The position numbers and the translations under genes were made by a program. Below the pieces are notes generated by a model. It had not been told where the DNA came from. It saw only the letters and a program-made list of their open reading frames with translations, and searched no databases. From Gammaproteobacteria bacterium (GTDB lineage: Bacteria > Pseudomonadota > Gammaproteobacteria > Pseudomonadales > Azotimanducaceae), in NCBI GenBank assembly GCA_026707735.1, contig JAPOWH010000017.1:62001-126000 (forward strand): a stretch of DNA of 64,000 bases, given 5' to 3'. Positions 16,785-26,362 of this stretch are shown here, one piece after another. How positions within the stretch are numbered: the first letter of the stretch is position 1; every line of letters starts with the position of its first letter.

Positions 16785-18644
16785 GTGCAATCTACGTCGG
16801 TGATTAGTAGGGTGCCCGCCGTCAACTCCAAGAAAGATCGCTTCGACGCATTGCTCAATTCGTTGCCTGAGCGTAGTGGCGTATACCGAATGATTGACCG
16901 AAAAGGCGATGTCTTGTACGTAGGCAAATCGAGAAATCTCAAGGCTCGAGTGTCCAGCTACTTTCGTCCCGCAGGTCTTGCGACAAAGACTATGCGTCTG
17001 GTGTCGCGGACTCAGGATATTCAAGTAACGGTAACGAGCAGCGAGACGGAAGCTCTGTTGCTTGAGCAATCATTCATAAAGAACTTTAAGCCCCCGTTCA
17101 ACGTTCTGTTGCGAGATGACAAGAGCTATCCCTACATTCGCTTCACCGACCACCAATTCCCAAGGATTGAGCTTCACCGCGGAAGCACGCGGGGCGGCGG
17201 AATGTACTTTGGCCCATTCCCAAGCGCATCGGCTGTGCGCAAGAGCATTTCAATTCTTCAGCGTCTGTTTCGCTTGCGACCCTGTAAGGACACTTACTTC
17301 AAGAATCGCTCGCGCCCATGTCTTCAACATCAGATCAAACGGTGCAGCGCACCGTGCGTTGCATTGATTGACGAGGAGTCCTATCGAGACGACATCAGGT
17401 TGGCCGAGATGTTTCTCAATGGCAAGAGCAAGACGATTCTCGCAGAACTGAAGACAAACATGGATAGAGCCTCAGAGAATTTGCAGTTCGAAGAAGCGGC
17501 ACATCTACGAGATCAAATACATACTCTAAGGCAAGTGCAAGAGGATCAATATGTCCACACAGCGTCTGGGAATGTGGATGCGTTTGGGATAGCGTCGAAC
17601 GAGAATACTGTCTGTGTGCAAGGAATGTTCATACGTGATGGTCGCTTGCTAGGCGATCGGACGTGGTTTCATACGAATGAGTTAGGTTTCGAGGAATCGC
17701 AAGTGTTGTCAGAGTTTCTTGGACAGTACTACTTTGGCGATATGATGCGAGACCTTCCTAGAGCAGTCGTTACATTGATAGAGATTGAGCATCGCGAGGC
17801 TATTGCAGGTGCATTGAGCGACCAAGCGGGTCACATTGTTGAAGTCACTGCTCACGTGCGGTCATCTCGAGCTCGGTGGCAATCGATGGTTCAAGAAAAC
17901 GCAGAGCTTTCTCTTGCCGCATACTTAAGGCAGCAAGACAATAGCCTTGAGAGAATGATCGATTTGCAGCGTTCGCTGGATCTTGATGAAATGCCTGAGC
18001 GACTGGAGTGTTTCGATATCAGCCACGTAAGCGGAGAGGCGACCATGGCGTCGTGCGTGGTCTTCGACGTGAATGGGCCTCTCAAGTCCGACTACAGAAG
18101 ATACAGAATACAGGGCGTCGAATTGGGTGACGACTACGCCGCATTGGGCCAAGCCATAGAAAGGCGGTACAAGAGAATTCAAAGTGGCGAAGGCAAATTG
18201 CCAGATTTGCTCGTCGTTGACGGTGGACGGGGACAAGTCAACAAGGTGAGAGAGACGCTTTCCGATCTCTTGGTGGATGACTTGCGCATTCTTGGCATTT
18301 CCAAAGGTCCCGGGCGAAAGCCCGATCTAGATACCGTTTGCGACGCAGATCTTGGCAAATTGAAAATTGAACCTACGCGTTCGGCTATGCATCTCTTGCA
18401 ACATATGCGCGACGAAGCACACAGATTCGCGGTTCAAGGTCACCGCGCGAGGCGTCAGAAAGCTCGTCGCAAATCGGACCTGGACGACATCGCTGGCATA
18501 GGACCAAAGCGAAAACGACAACTGCTAACCCATTTCGGCTCTGTCACTGCGATTAAAGCGGCCAGCATCGAAGAGATGTCAAAAGTACCGGGAGTCAGCA
18601 AGAGACTGGCCAGCGAGATATATGGTGCGATGCATGCGAGCTAA
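16785..18644 (+). CDS. uvrC: Excinuclease ABC subunit C
   Basis: Nucleotide-excision-repair nuclease that makes both incisions around UvrB-marked lesions. The 619-residue protein has a GIY-YIG domain (about 30-110; SGVYRMIDRKGDVLYVGKS), a Cys-containing stretch (RPCLQHQIKRCSAPC), a UVR motif near residues 225-260, the RNase H-like nuclease with FDISHVSGE and LVVDGGRGQVN, and two C-terminal helix-hairpin-helix motifs (DIAGIGPKRKRQLL). The start is GTG 16785; GTG 16800 is an in-frame alternative. The uvrC end overlaps pgsA by 23 bases, the usual gammaproteobacterial order. Confidence 0.96.
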   Translation: MQSTSVISRVPAVNSKKDRFDALLNSLPERSGVYRMIDRKGDVLYVGKSRNLKARVSSYFRPAGLATKTMRLVSRTQDIQVTVTSSETEALLLEQSFIKNFKPPFNVLLRDDKSYPYIRFTDHQFPRIELHRGSTRGGGMYFGPFPSASAVRKSISILQRLFRLRPCKDTYFKNRSRPCLQHQIKRCSAPCVALIDEESYRDDIRLAEMFLNGKSKTILAELKTNMDRASENLQFEEAAHLRDQIHTLRQVQEDQYVHTASGNVDAFGIASNENTVCVQGMFIRDGRLLGDRTWFHTNELGFEESQVLSEFLGQYYFGDMMRDLPRAVVTLIEIEHREAIAGALSDQAGHIVEVTAHVRSSRARWQSMVQENAELSLAAYLRQQDNSLERMIDLQRSLDLDEMPERLECFDISHVSGEATMASCVVFDVNGPLKSDYRRYRIQGVELGDDYAALGQAIERRYKRIQSGEGKLPDLLVVDGGRGQVNKVRETLSDLLVDDLRILGISKGPGRKPDLDTVCDADLGKLKIEPTRSAMHLLQHMRDEAHRFAVQGHRARRQKARRKSDLDDIAGIGPKRKRQLLTHFGSVTAIKAASIEEMSKVPGVSKRLASEIYGAMHAS

Positions 18645-19215
18645 GCCGTTTTTGTCGTTCATCCCCAATTCCCTGTCGATACTGCGTATTGCGTTCATAC
18701 CGCTCTTCGTTCTGTTCTATATAACGTCGGGGACGCTGCATTGGGTGGCGGCATTGCTATTCGCCCTTGCCTGCTTAACGGATTGGCTTGACGGACTTGT
18801 TGCGAGAAAGTTCGGAGTAGCATCGAAATTTGGAGCATTCATCGATCCAGTCGCAGACAAGCTGGTAGTTGTGTCCGCGCTTGTGGTTCTAATCGGCAGT
18901 TATGGCAGTTTGTGGCTCACACTGCCCGGAATTGTCATTGTGGGGCGCGAATTGCTGATCGCGTCGCTAAGAGAATGGATGGCGGAAGTTCAGGCACGAT
19001 CCCAAATTTCGGTAAACATGATCGCGAAGGTCAAAACAGCCATTCAAATGGTGGCAATCGTCATTCTGCTCGCCAATCCACCACACTTCAACAAGCCGTG
19101 GACCTTCATAGGATTGGCACTTATCTATTTGGCAACGGCCTTCACGTTGTGGTCTATGGTCATTCATCTTCGTGCGGCCTGGGATAAGCTGCGAGAGGGC
19201 TTTCTCAGCAAATAG
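18622..19215 (+). CDS. pgsA: CDP-diacylglycerol-glycerol-3-phosphate 3-phosphatidyltransferase
   Basis: Inner-membrane enzyme that makes phosphatidylglycerol phosphate from CDP-diacylglycerol and glycerol 3-phosphate. It has 197 residues with about five or six membrane helices. The CDP-alcohol phosphotransferase motif is complete in the segment DWLDGLVARKFG followed by GAFIDPVADK. The open frame begins at ATG 18622 inside uvrC; ATG 18634 is also possible. In E. coli pgsA is followed by tRNAs Gly, Cys and Leu; here only tRNA-Cys follows. Confidence 0.95.
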   Translation: MVRCMRAKPFLSFIPNSLSILRIAFIPLFVLFYITSGTLHWVAALLFALACLTDWLDGLVARKFGVASKFGAFIDPVADKLVVVSALVVLIGSYGSLWLTLPGIVIVGRELLIASLREWMAEVQARSQISVNMIAKVKTAIQMVAIVILLANPPHFNKPWTFIGLALIYLATAFTLWSMVIHLRAAWDKLREGFLSK

Positions 19216-19393
19216 CTTTAGGCGCGAAAGTGCCGATTGGCCGAAATTGTCTCGAAACTAGCCATTGGAAAGTAGCAGTTGCTGATCAATACGCGCATTT
19301 GCTAGATTTGCTTGAGCGGGGATATTTGGCACGAAGCTTCTGTCCAAAGTTGCCATGTAAAATTGGATTTCTTCGCACGAGCACGCGATTTCA

Positions 19394-19467
19394 GGCTGGG
19401 TGGCAGAGTGGCCATGCAGCGGACTGCAACTCCGTCCACGCCGGTTCGATTCCGACCCCAGCCTCCA
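19394..19467 (+). tRNA. tRNA-Cys (GCA)
   Basis: Complete cloverleaf with acceptor GGCTGGG/CCCAGCC, anticodon stem GCGGA/TCCGT around loop CTGCAAC (anticodon GCA), a T-loop TTCGATT and encoded CCA. It follows pgsA as cysT does in enterobacteria. Confidence 0.97.
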
Positions 19468-19493
19468 ACTCAAAGTGGACTTAGTCTCCTAAA

Positions 19494-20441
19494 TCACTTG
19501 AAGAGAGTCGATACGCTTTCACCAGAGTGAATCGCCCGTATCGCGTCAGCGAACAGTCTTGCTACAGAGACGACTTGCAGCTTTTCACTGGCGTTTGCTG
19601 ATTGAATCGGGATAGTGTCTGTGACAATTAGTCGTTCAATCGGCGATTCGGTAATTCGTTCGTGAGCGCGTCCCGATAGAACAGGGTGCACTGCGGCAGC
19701 TTCGACCCGATTAATTCCGTGATCCTGCAGAAATCGTGCGGCTTCCAGCATAGTGCCACCACTTGCAATTTCGTCGTCGATCAGCAGGGCATTGCGTCCT
19801 TCAACATCTCCTATTAGGCCAACTGCGACTGGAGCCTCTGCATCATCTACCCGACGTTTATCCACTATGGCAATGGGCAACCCTAGTCGATACGCGTAGT
19901 CTCCCAAGTCCTTTGCTTCGCTAACGTCGCTGGCGACGAGCACTGAGTTGGACAAGCTCGTCGTGTCGCGAAGATAGTCGCAAACTATTGGAGTGGCATT
20001 CAATTGATCAACAGGAATTCGGAAAAATCCTCCAACTTGCGGCGAATGCAGATTCATCGTGAGGACTCGGCTCGCGCCTGCTGTTTCGAGGAGATCGGCA
20101 ACTAGACGAGCAGTTATCGAGATTCGAGGTCGGTCCTTCTTGTCCGATCGTGCATAGGGAAAATAGGGAAGGACTGCAGTGATTCTCTTGGCAGAGGCAT
20201 GCTTCAGAGCGTCGATGATGATAAGTAGCTCTACAATGAAATCCGACAGTGGCGGGCAAGAAGTCTGCACGACGAACACATCGGATTCACGGACATTTTC
20301 CTTGCACTGAAACATAATGTTTTCGTTGCCAAACCTGATGATTTCAGTTTCGGTAAGGGGAACCCCCAAGTGTTTTCCAATTTCCTGAGTAAACTCTCGA
20401 TGCGAAGTTCCTGCGATAAGCTTGATTTCATTGGCTGCCAT
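19494..20441 (-). CDS. prs: Ribose-phosphate pyrophosphokinase
   Basis: Makes PRPP from ribose 5-phosphate and ATP for purine, pyrimidine, NAD and histidine synthesis; cytoplasmic hexamer. The 315-residue protein matches the class I length. Visible motifs are the ATP flexible-loop segment RSDKKDRPRIS, the divalent-metal region MNLHSPQVGGFF, and the PRPP-binding loop ALLIDDEIASGGTM. Start ATG 20441 lies only 12 bases from the divergent start of the zinc-finger gene, so promoters overlap or the neighbour starts further in. Confidence 0.96.
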   Translation of the reverse strand: MAANEIKLIAGTSHREFTQEIGKHLGVPLTETEIIRFGNENIMFQCKENVRESDVFVVQTSCPPLSDFIVELLIIIDALKHASAKRITAVLPYFPYARSDKKDRPRISITARLVADLLETAGASRVLTMNLHSPQVGGFFRIPVDQLNATPIVCDYLRDTTSLSNSVLVASDVSEAKDLGDYAYRLGLPIAIVDKRRVDDAEAPVAVGLIGDVEGRNALLIDDEIASGGTMLEAARFLQDHGINRVEAAAVHPVLSGRAHERITESPIERLIVTDTIPIQSANASEKLQVVSVARLFADAIRAIHSGESVSTLFK

Positions 20442-20453
20442 TAGAGTTACTCG

Positions 20454-20819
20454 ATGCTAGAAAGCAGTAGGCGACCCCGAACAAATGGCGTGTGCATTGG
20501 CGAGGTGTCGGTTGAGGGCGTTGAAGTCGATCCGCAGACACGGTGCAAGCACTACCACGGGGCTAGCGACATCATTGCGATTTTGTTCAAGTGTTGCGAT
20601 CGATGGTTTTCCTGCTATTTCTGCCATCAAGAACTAACAAATCACACAGTTGAGGTGTGGCAGGCGTCTGAGTTCGAATCGAGTGCCATTATATGTGGCG
20701 CGTGCAGCTCTCAATTGAGCATTGCAGAGTACCTTGCGTGTTCCGATACCTGTCCAAATTGTGGAGCTGCGTTCAATCCCGGATGCCGGAATCACAGACA
20801 CTTGTACTTTGCCACTTGA
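20454..20819 (+). CDS. CHY-type zinc-finger protein
   Basis: Small Cys/His-rich protein of 121 residues. From residue 30 it shows the CHY pattern CKHYHG, then FKCCDRWFSCYFCHQE, ICGACSSQLS, CPNCGAAFNPGC and HRHLYF, which are the metal ligands of this zinc-finger family. The start ATG 20454 is very close to the divergent prs; GTG 20490 is a plausible alternative because the first 30 residues are not conserved-looking. Bacterial CHY proteins are poorly characterised. The stop is immediately followed by the hydantoinase start at 20821, so the genes are probably co-translated. Confidence 0.87.
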   Translation: MLESSRRPRTNGVCIGEVSVEGVEVDPQTRCKHYHGASDIIAILFKCCDRWFSCYFCHQELTNHTVEVWQASEFESSAIICGACSSQLSIAEYLACSDTCPNCGAAFNPGCRNHRHLYFAT

Positions 20820-20820
20820 T

Positions 20821-22881
20821 ATGAAAAACGGTCTTGCAATCGACATTGGCGGCACATTCACGGACGTCGTCCTGCAATGGTCCAATCGTATCCATGCAGT
20901 CAAGGTCTTGACTTCGCAAGACGATCCTAGTGTCGCAGTTCTTCAGGGAATATCCCGGGTTCTTGACGAGAGCGAAGCATTGCCGGAAGACATAGGCATC
21001 GTTCTTCATGGCACGACGCTCGCTACGAATGCACTCATAGAGCGAAGGGGCGCGAAGACTGCGCTGCTAACAACATCAGGGCACCGGGATATCCTGGAGA
21101 TGGCGCTGGAAAACCGCTTTGAGCAATACGACATCAATATTGAACGCCCCGTGTCCCTCGTACCGCGCGAGCTGCGATTGCCGATCACCGAAAGAATGAA
21201 CTCCCACGGTTCACCATTGATTCCGCTAGACATGGAATCTGTTGATGCCGCTATCGACGACATAGCCGAACGGAATATCGAGAGCGTTGCCGTTGGTCTG
21301 CTTCATTCCTATGTCAACAACTCCCACGAAAAGGCGATACAAACGCGGGTACACGAGCGGCTAGGGGATATACCAGTGAGCCTCTCCAGCGATGTGTGCC
21401 CAGAGATTCGCGAGTACGAGAGGCTATCGACAACGTGTGCAAACGCCTATGTGTTGCCTTTGATGTCCACCTACCTAGCACGATTGTCACAAAGGCTTGA
21501 AGAGCGTGAATTTCGTTGCCCGTATCTGATGATGACTTCGGGCGGAGGATTGACCACGTTCGAAACCGCTCGCCGCTACCCCATTCGACTTGTCGAGTCT
21601 GGTCCCGCAGGCGGGGCTATATTGGCGGAACAGTTAGCACGGGAGTTAGACGCAAACCGAGTTCTGTCGTTCGATATGGGCGGCACAACCGCAAAGATTT
21701 GCCTTGTCGACGACGGGCAAACGCTGCTTTCTCGATCCTTTGAAGTGGATCGCGTGTATCGATTCAAGAAGGGGAGCGGATTGCCGGTTCGCATTCCTGT
21801 CATTGAGATGGTGGAGATTGGAGCAGGAGGAGGCTCCATCGCTCGAGTCGACAAATTGGGAAGGATTCAGATCGGACCGGAGAGTGCGGGATCGCAACCC
21901 GGACCAGCCTGTTACGGATTGGGAGGTCTGGAACCAACCGTTACGGACGCAGATTGTTTTCTGGGTCGCTTGGATGCCGAACGATTTGCCGGCGGAAACC
22001 TCTCTCTGCAAGTGAATGCCGCCGAGTCAGCGATTCGATCTCAAATATCGGGACCACTGAGGCTGGACACTAATGAGTCTGCTCTAGGCATGGCGGAGAT
22101 AGTCGACGAGAATATGGCGGCGGCAGCTCGAAGTCACGCTGCTGAGTGGGGAAAGTCACTTGAAGGACGAATGATGGTTGCTTTTGGTGGCGCTGCGCCT
22201 CTTCATGCTGCACGACTCATGGAAAAGCTTGACCTTGCATGTGTTTTGATTCCAGAGCACGCAGGAGTAGGCTCTGCAATTGGTTTTCTAGGTGCTCCCA
22301 TATCCTATGAAGTGGTTCGAAGCCGCCATATGTCTTTAGCTGTATACGACCAACAGCTTGTGGATGAAGTCATATCGGCTATGCGCGAGGAGGCTAGTGG
22401 CGTTGTATCGGGTGCCACGCATCAGCACGATTTCACTGAACGTGGCTCGGCTTTCATGCGCTACGTGGGTCAGGGCCATGAAGTTTCCGTGACGTTCGAT
22501 CCGTCATCTGTAGATGAGCAAGAACTGCTGGATTCATTTGAGAAAACCTATACCTCTCTGTACGGTCGCACAATTCCCAATGCTGAAATTGAAGTGATTA
22601 GCTGGACTCTCAATGTCTCCACAAATAGGGACGACGAGATTGTCTCGTCTTTCGACTCGAAAGTTAGCAATGGAGGGGAAATTCGACAGCAAGAATTGTT
22701 GGATTCGACCGGGGTTAGCCTGGTGCCTCTTCAGAACCGCGACGATCTTTCAGTTGGCGAGGTCTTTGCTGGGCCTAGGTTAGTTACGGAAAGGCACACT
22801 ACAACAGTTGTACCGGGGGGATTTCAGATTCGTCGCCTCGATTCCGGCCATTTGCTAATGGAGAGACACACCAATGCCTAG
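20821..22881 (+). CDS. hyuA: Hydantoinase/5-oxoprolinase subunit A (HyuA family)
   Basis: ATP-dependent ring-opening amidohydrolase subunit of 686 residues; the family acts on N-methylhydantoin, 5-oxoproline and similar rings (and includes acetone carboxylase-like members). The actin-like nucleotide-binding motifs are present: AIDIGGTFTDVV at the N-terminus and SFDMGGTTAKICL mid-protein. GHGTTL-type (LHGTTLATNALIERRG) and GGAAPLHA are also typical. The start ATG 20821 follows the zinc-finger stop by one base and is preferred over the longer open frame. Its end overlaps hyuB by eight bases. The precise substrate cannot be read from sequence. Confidence 0.92.
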   Translation: MKNGLAIDIGGTFTDVVLQWSNRIHAVKVLTSQDDPSVAVLQGISRVLDESEALPEDIGIVLHGTTLATNALIERRGAKTALLTTSGHRDILEMALENRFEQYDINIERPVSLVPRELRLPITERMNSHGSPLIPLDMESVDAAIDDIAERNIESVAVGLLHSYVNNSHEKAIQTRVHERLGDIPVSLSSDVCPEIREYERLSTTCANAYVLPLMSTYLARLSQRLEEREFRCPYLMMTSGGGLTTFETARRYPIRLVESGPAGGAILAEQLARELDANRVLSFDMGGTTAKICLVDDGQTLLSRSFEVDRVYRFKKGSGLPVRIPVIEMVEIGAGGGSIARVDKLGRIQIGPESAGSQPGPACYGLGGLEPTVTDADCFLGRLDAERFAGGNLSLQVNAAESAIRSQISGPLRLDTNESALGMAEIVDENMAAAARSHAAEWGKSLEGRMMVAFGGAAPLHAARLMEKLDLACVLIPEHAGVGSAIGFLGAPISYEVVRSRHMSLAVYDQQLVDEVISAMREEASGVVSGATHQHDFTERGSAFMRYVGQGHEVSVTFDPSSVDEQELLDSFEKTYTSLYGRTIPNAEIEVISWTLNVSTNRDDEIVSSFDSKVSNGGEIRQQELLDSTGVSLVPLQNRDDLSVGEVFAGPRLVTERHTTTVVPGGFQIRRLDSGHLLMERHTNA

Positions 22882-24544
22882 ATTTGGCGCGATTCAGCGG
22901 CAGTTGGTATGGGATCGGTTGCTAGCCATAGTAGAAGATCAGGCACAGACCCTCATGCGTACGGCGTTCTCGCCTGTCGTGAGAGAAGCGGGCGACTTGT
23001 CCGCCGGTGTCTTCAACACTCGCGGGCAAATGCTTGCGCAGGCCATCACGGGCACTCCTGGTCACGTAAACGCTATGGCCAAATCCGTTGGCAACTTTCT
23101 CAAGGAATACCCAATCGAAAGTATGCGACCGGGCGATGTTCTGCTAACCAACGACCCGTGGTTGGCTACGGGACACTTGAATGACTTCACGGTGGTGACA
23201 CCCACCTTCGTCGAGGATCGCGTCGTAGCGCTTTTCGCCTCGACAAGTCACATTGCGGATGTAGGAGGACGAGGATTTGGCCCGGACGCAACAGAGGTAT
23301 TCGAAGAAGGATTGTGGGTGCCTATCACTCGGCTATTTGAGCGTGGGAAGCTCAATGAAACGCTTATGCGATTGATACATTCCAATGTTCGGGACCCAGT
23401 GGTCGCGGAAGGTGATCTTTACTCTCTGACCGCATGCAATGATGCTGGGTCGCAAAAGCTTCTGGCAACCATGAAAGAGTTCCAACTGACTGATTTCGAT
23501 GCCATTGGCGACGAAATACTCTCCGCGTCGCGAAAAGCGATGGAAGACGAGATTTCGGCGTTGCCAAACGGCACCTATCGCTATTCGATGAATGTTGATG
23601 GGTACGACGACCCTGTGCATGTTGAATGTTCCGTGTCGATTAAGGAATCAAGTATCGACATTGACTTTGAGGGCACCTCGTCGATTTCCCGATATGGAAT
23701 CAATGTTCCGCTTCCCTACGCCGAAGCCTATGCATCCTTTGGAGCACGATGCCTAATCGGCAACGATGTACCGAACAACGCTGGATCGCTCTCAACCATC
23801 AATGTAACCGCGCCAAGCGGATCCATACTGAATGCAGAGCCACCGAGCCCCGTCTCGGCCAGACATGCGTTGGGCCAAATGCTGCCCGACGTTGTGATTG
23901 GGTGCTTGAGTGAAATCATGCCTGATCGCGTCCCATGCGAAGGGTCATCATGCATTTGGAATCCCGTTCTTATGAGCGATTCAGGTGCCAGTCCGAATTT
24001 CAATGCTCCGAACTTCGTAATAAACCCCATATTCAATGGCGGAACTGGAGCTCGTCCATCTCGGGACGGTCTTTCCACGACGGCCTTTCCTTCGGGGGTG
24101 CGAACGACCTCGACGGAAGTAAACGAAATTACGTCGCCGTTGGTATTCCTTAGGCGCGAATTCCGCGAGGACTCAGGAGGAGCGGGTGAATTCCGAGGAG
24201 GGTTGGGTCAAGTTCTTGAGATCCGTCATGCCAATGGGGCGCCCTTTGTTGTCTCGAAGATGTTTGATCGCGTTAGGCATCCGGCTCGTGGTCGAGATGG
24301 AGGTTCGGACGGTGCTACAGGCCGTGTTTACGTAAAAGATGGCCAGGAACTTGCTGCTAAGGGAAAGGAGATTGTTCCCGCAGGCGCGACGTTAGTGATG
24401 GAAACGCCCGGAGGAGGAGGTCGTGGCTCGCCTAAGGAGCGTGGTCGCGAATTGGTGCAAAAGGACTTGGAAACGGGAATGATTAGCGTGGACGCAGCTC
24501 GAGCTACATACGGTTTCCCGTCCACAGAGAACAATCCCGCCTAA
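22874..24544 (+). CDS. hyuB: Hydantoinase/5-oxoprolinase subunit B (HyuB family)
   Basis: Partner subunit of 556 residues. It has the family signatures LMRTAFSPVVREAGDLSAG near the N-terminus, NDPWLATGHLNDFTVVTP, ASTSHIADVGG and the Gly-rich end ETPGGGGRGSPKERG. The length is normal for stand-alone HyuB. The eight-base overlap with hyuA indicates translational coupling and a heteromeric enzyme. No hydantoin transporter or carbamoylase is adjacent. Confidence 0.92.
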   Translation: MPRFGAIQRQLVWDRLLAIVEDQAQTLMRTAFSPVVREAGDLSAGVFNTRGQMLAQAITGTPGHVNAMAKSVGNFLKEYPIESMRPGDVLLTNDPWLATGHLNDFTVVTPTFVEDRVVALFASTSHIADVGGRGFGPDATEVFEEGLWVPITRLFERGKLNETLMRLIHSNVRDPVVAEGDLYSLTACNDAGSQKLLATMKEFQLTDFDAIGDEILSASRKAMEDEISALPNGTYRYSMNVDGYDDPVHVECSVSIKESSIDIDFEGTSSISRYGINVPLPYAEAYASFGARCLIGNDVPNNAGSLSTINVTAPSGSILNAEPPSPVSARHALGQMLPDVVIGCLSEIMPDRVPCEGSSCIWNPVLMSDSGASPNFNAPNFVINPIFNGGTGARPSRDGLSTTAFPSGVRTTSTEVNEITSPLVFLRREFREDSGGAGEFRGGLGQVLEIRHANGAPFVVSKMFDRVRHPARGRDGGSDGATGRVYVKDGQELAAKGKEIVPAGATLVMETPGGGGRGSPKERGRELVQKDLETGMISVDAARATYGFPSTENNPA

Positions 24545-24776
24545 GCAGAAGTGGTAAGGTTTGCGAGATGTCCCCACCACGTATCCCAGTGTGTGGCGCA
24601 TATTCGCCTTCATCCTTTTGCATACTTTCATGTGGAGTGCGATACGCAGATTCTGCTCCGCATGTTTACGCGGCTCGTTGATTAAACGTGCTTGCGTGCA
24701 ACATGAGTCGAAATTCTGCCGTCGAGTACTCCAGGTGTTGCCCTATCCCGAAAGAGACAAGAGAGCAGTCAGTCTC

Positions 24777-25778
24777 CTAGAACGATGCGGTTTCAGCGTC
24801 TGTCTTTGGGAAATGCTTGGTCAGAAAATCTTCGATCTCGTCGAGTCGCTGCTCAAGTTCCTTCCCTGCGAAGTGAGCACCGCTTCCCTCCCTTGCGATC
24901 GCCGAAGCTTCTACCTCGTCAATTTTCGGGAAGAACTCCACGAATTGTGGTCCGCCCACTGAGATCCACAACCCCGCTCTATTTGCTTCATTGTGTGGAT
25001 GCGCATACATCAAATATCGGGTACGATTTGCCGGCGGTGCGATTCGTATCGAAGCGCGTTGTGGCTGAACGGCCAAGCCGGCTTCTTTAGCTATCCTGAC
25101 AAAGCGGTCAAAAGAATCAATTACGCCAGCATCAATTGCCAGTGCCCGGATCGCTTCTACGGTATATTTGATTTTTGGACGGGGCGGCTCGGTCGATTCT
25201 TCGATCACCTCGCGTACCAGTAGCTTGGGGCCAGCGTCTGGCTTGAACACTTCGAAGCTGACAATACTCATGGGTATCTGGAAGCGCTCCAGAAACTCGT
25301 TCATCCGTGCAAGACCTGGATGGATGCCGACCCCGACCAGCATCAAAGCAATTTCGCGTTTCTCGCCTTCGTCGTCAATTAGTGTCTCAATTCGTTGTGA
25401 AATTACTTGAGGTTCGCCAAAGGAAGAAAGATTGGGCGTAAGCTTCTCGCGTAGCTCCTGTGGATCGAGACGGGCAAGCGAGGCGGCGTAGTACAGTGCT
25501 TGGTGCAGGGCGCCAGACTCGAGCACTCCGGGCTTGACTTCAATCACGATCCAACGATCTTGCGAATCAATCGCAAGCAGATCAAGTCGCCCATCGTCGA
25601 TGGTTACTTGTTGCCCGACGAGAGTTAATCCATCGCCAATCAGAGAAACATCGTCGACGATCCAGTTTTCGAGATATTTCTCCAGTTCAATGCTAGAGCG
25701 ACCTGCTTTTTTTGGAATTGAAGGTTTGGCGTCGTCATCCGGTCGTGCTTCGATGCTCCACACTGCCAATCTTGACAT
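24777..25778 (-). CDS. DUF91/NucS-like PD-(D/E)XK nuclease family protein
   Basis: Predicted nuclease of 333 residues. The N-terminal half contains the nuclease core: Asp66 in GRLDLLAID, Glu80-x-Lys82 in WIVIEVK, and a downstream Gln93/Tyr pair (HQALYYAA), the pattern seen in the NucS/DUF91 endonuclease fold. The C-terminal half (about 190-333) is a separate mixed domain with no recognised motif. It lies 11 bases after a small gene on the same strand and close to tRNA genes, so the pair looks like an accessory cassette. Function could be DNA repair, restriction or defence; only the nuclease core is supported by sequence. Confidence 0.75.
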   Translation of the reverse strand: MSRLAVWSIEARPDDDAKPSIPKKAGRSSIELEKYLENWIVDDVSLIGDGLTLVGQQVTIDDGRLDLLAIDSQDRWIVIEVKPGVLESGALHQALYYAASLARLDPQELREKLTPNLSSFGEPQVISQRIETLIDDEGEKREIALMLVGVGIHPGLARMNEFLERFQIPMSIVSFEVFKPDAGPKLLVREVIEESTEPPRPKIKYTVEAIRALAIDAGVIDSFDRFVRIAKEAGLAVQPQRASIRIAPPANRTRYLMYAHPHNEANRAGLWISVGGPQFVEFFPKIDEVEASAIAREGSGAHFAGKELEQRLDEIEDFLTKHFPKTDAETASF

Positions 25779-25789
25779 GATTTACTCCG

Positions 25790-26194
25790 TTACCTGTTAA
25801 GGTCGGCTTTACCGGAATCGTTAATTCCAGCGGGTTTATCGGGATAGTCCTCGGCTCGACCTGTGTCGCCGGGTTGTATGACGAAATCGCGCCGATCACG
25901 GTATAGCGGTGCACGGTTCAGCACGTATTCTTGACCGTCGTCGAGTTGGACAGCATCCCAGTGGGTCATTAGCCAATACTTGTAGCCTCCGAGAAACAGA
26001 TAAGTGTTGCGCATTGCGAAAAACGCACACTCTACACCTTCGCCGGCACGGAGACGAGCGCATACAAGCTCGAAGAGTTCGCGCTGATCGTCTTTGCCGC
26101 TCAATATGTACTCGTGGGGCCAAGTATTGCGGAAGGTGACAGCCTCTCGCCAAGGCGCTTGGCTGATCAGATCATTGATTTTGAGATTTTCCAA
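25790..26194 (-). CDS. Conserved hypothetical protein, partner of the DUF91-like nuclease
   Basis: Small protein of 134 residues, start ATG 26194. It has conserved-looking aromatic and charged motifs (LISQAPWREAVTFR, TWPHEYIL, GGYKYW, APLYRDRRDFVIQPGDTG) but no catalytic motif I can name, no signal peptide and no membrane segment. It is 11 bases upstream of the nuclease gene and surely co-transcribed. I recall similar small proteins annotated only as hypothetical. Function unknown. Confidence 0.7.
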   Translation of the reverse strand: MENLKINDLISQAPWREAVTFRNTWPHEYILSGKDDQRELFELVCARLRAGEGVECAFFAMRNTYLFLGGYKYWLMTHWDAVQLDDGQEYVLNRAPLYRDRRDFVIQPGDTGRAEDYPDKPAGINDSGKADLNR

Positions 26195-26362
26195 AGCGTT
26201 CTACTCTGTTCAATTGGGGGTTAGGTGTTAAACCGCGAAATCCAAACCGAAGTTTAGCCTAGGACTATGGGAAAGATAGTGGCAAGTGCCGAGAATAGAG
26301 TCCTTCAGTTGGTAGTTCTACTGTGAAGCTCAGCTATTGGCAGTTGGAGTGACTTGGTGGAT

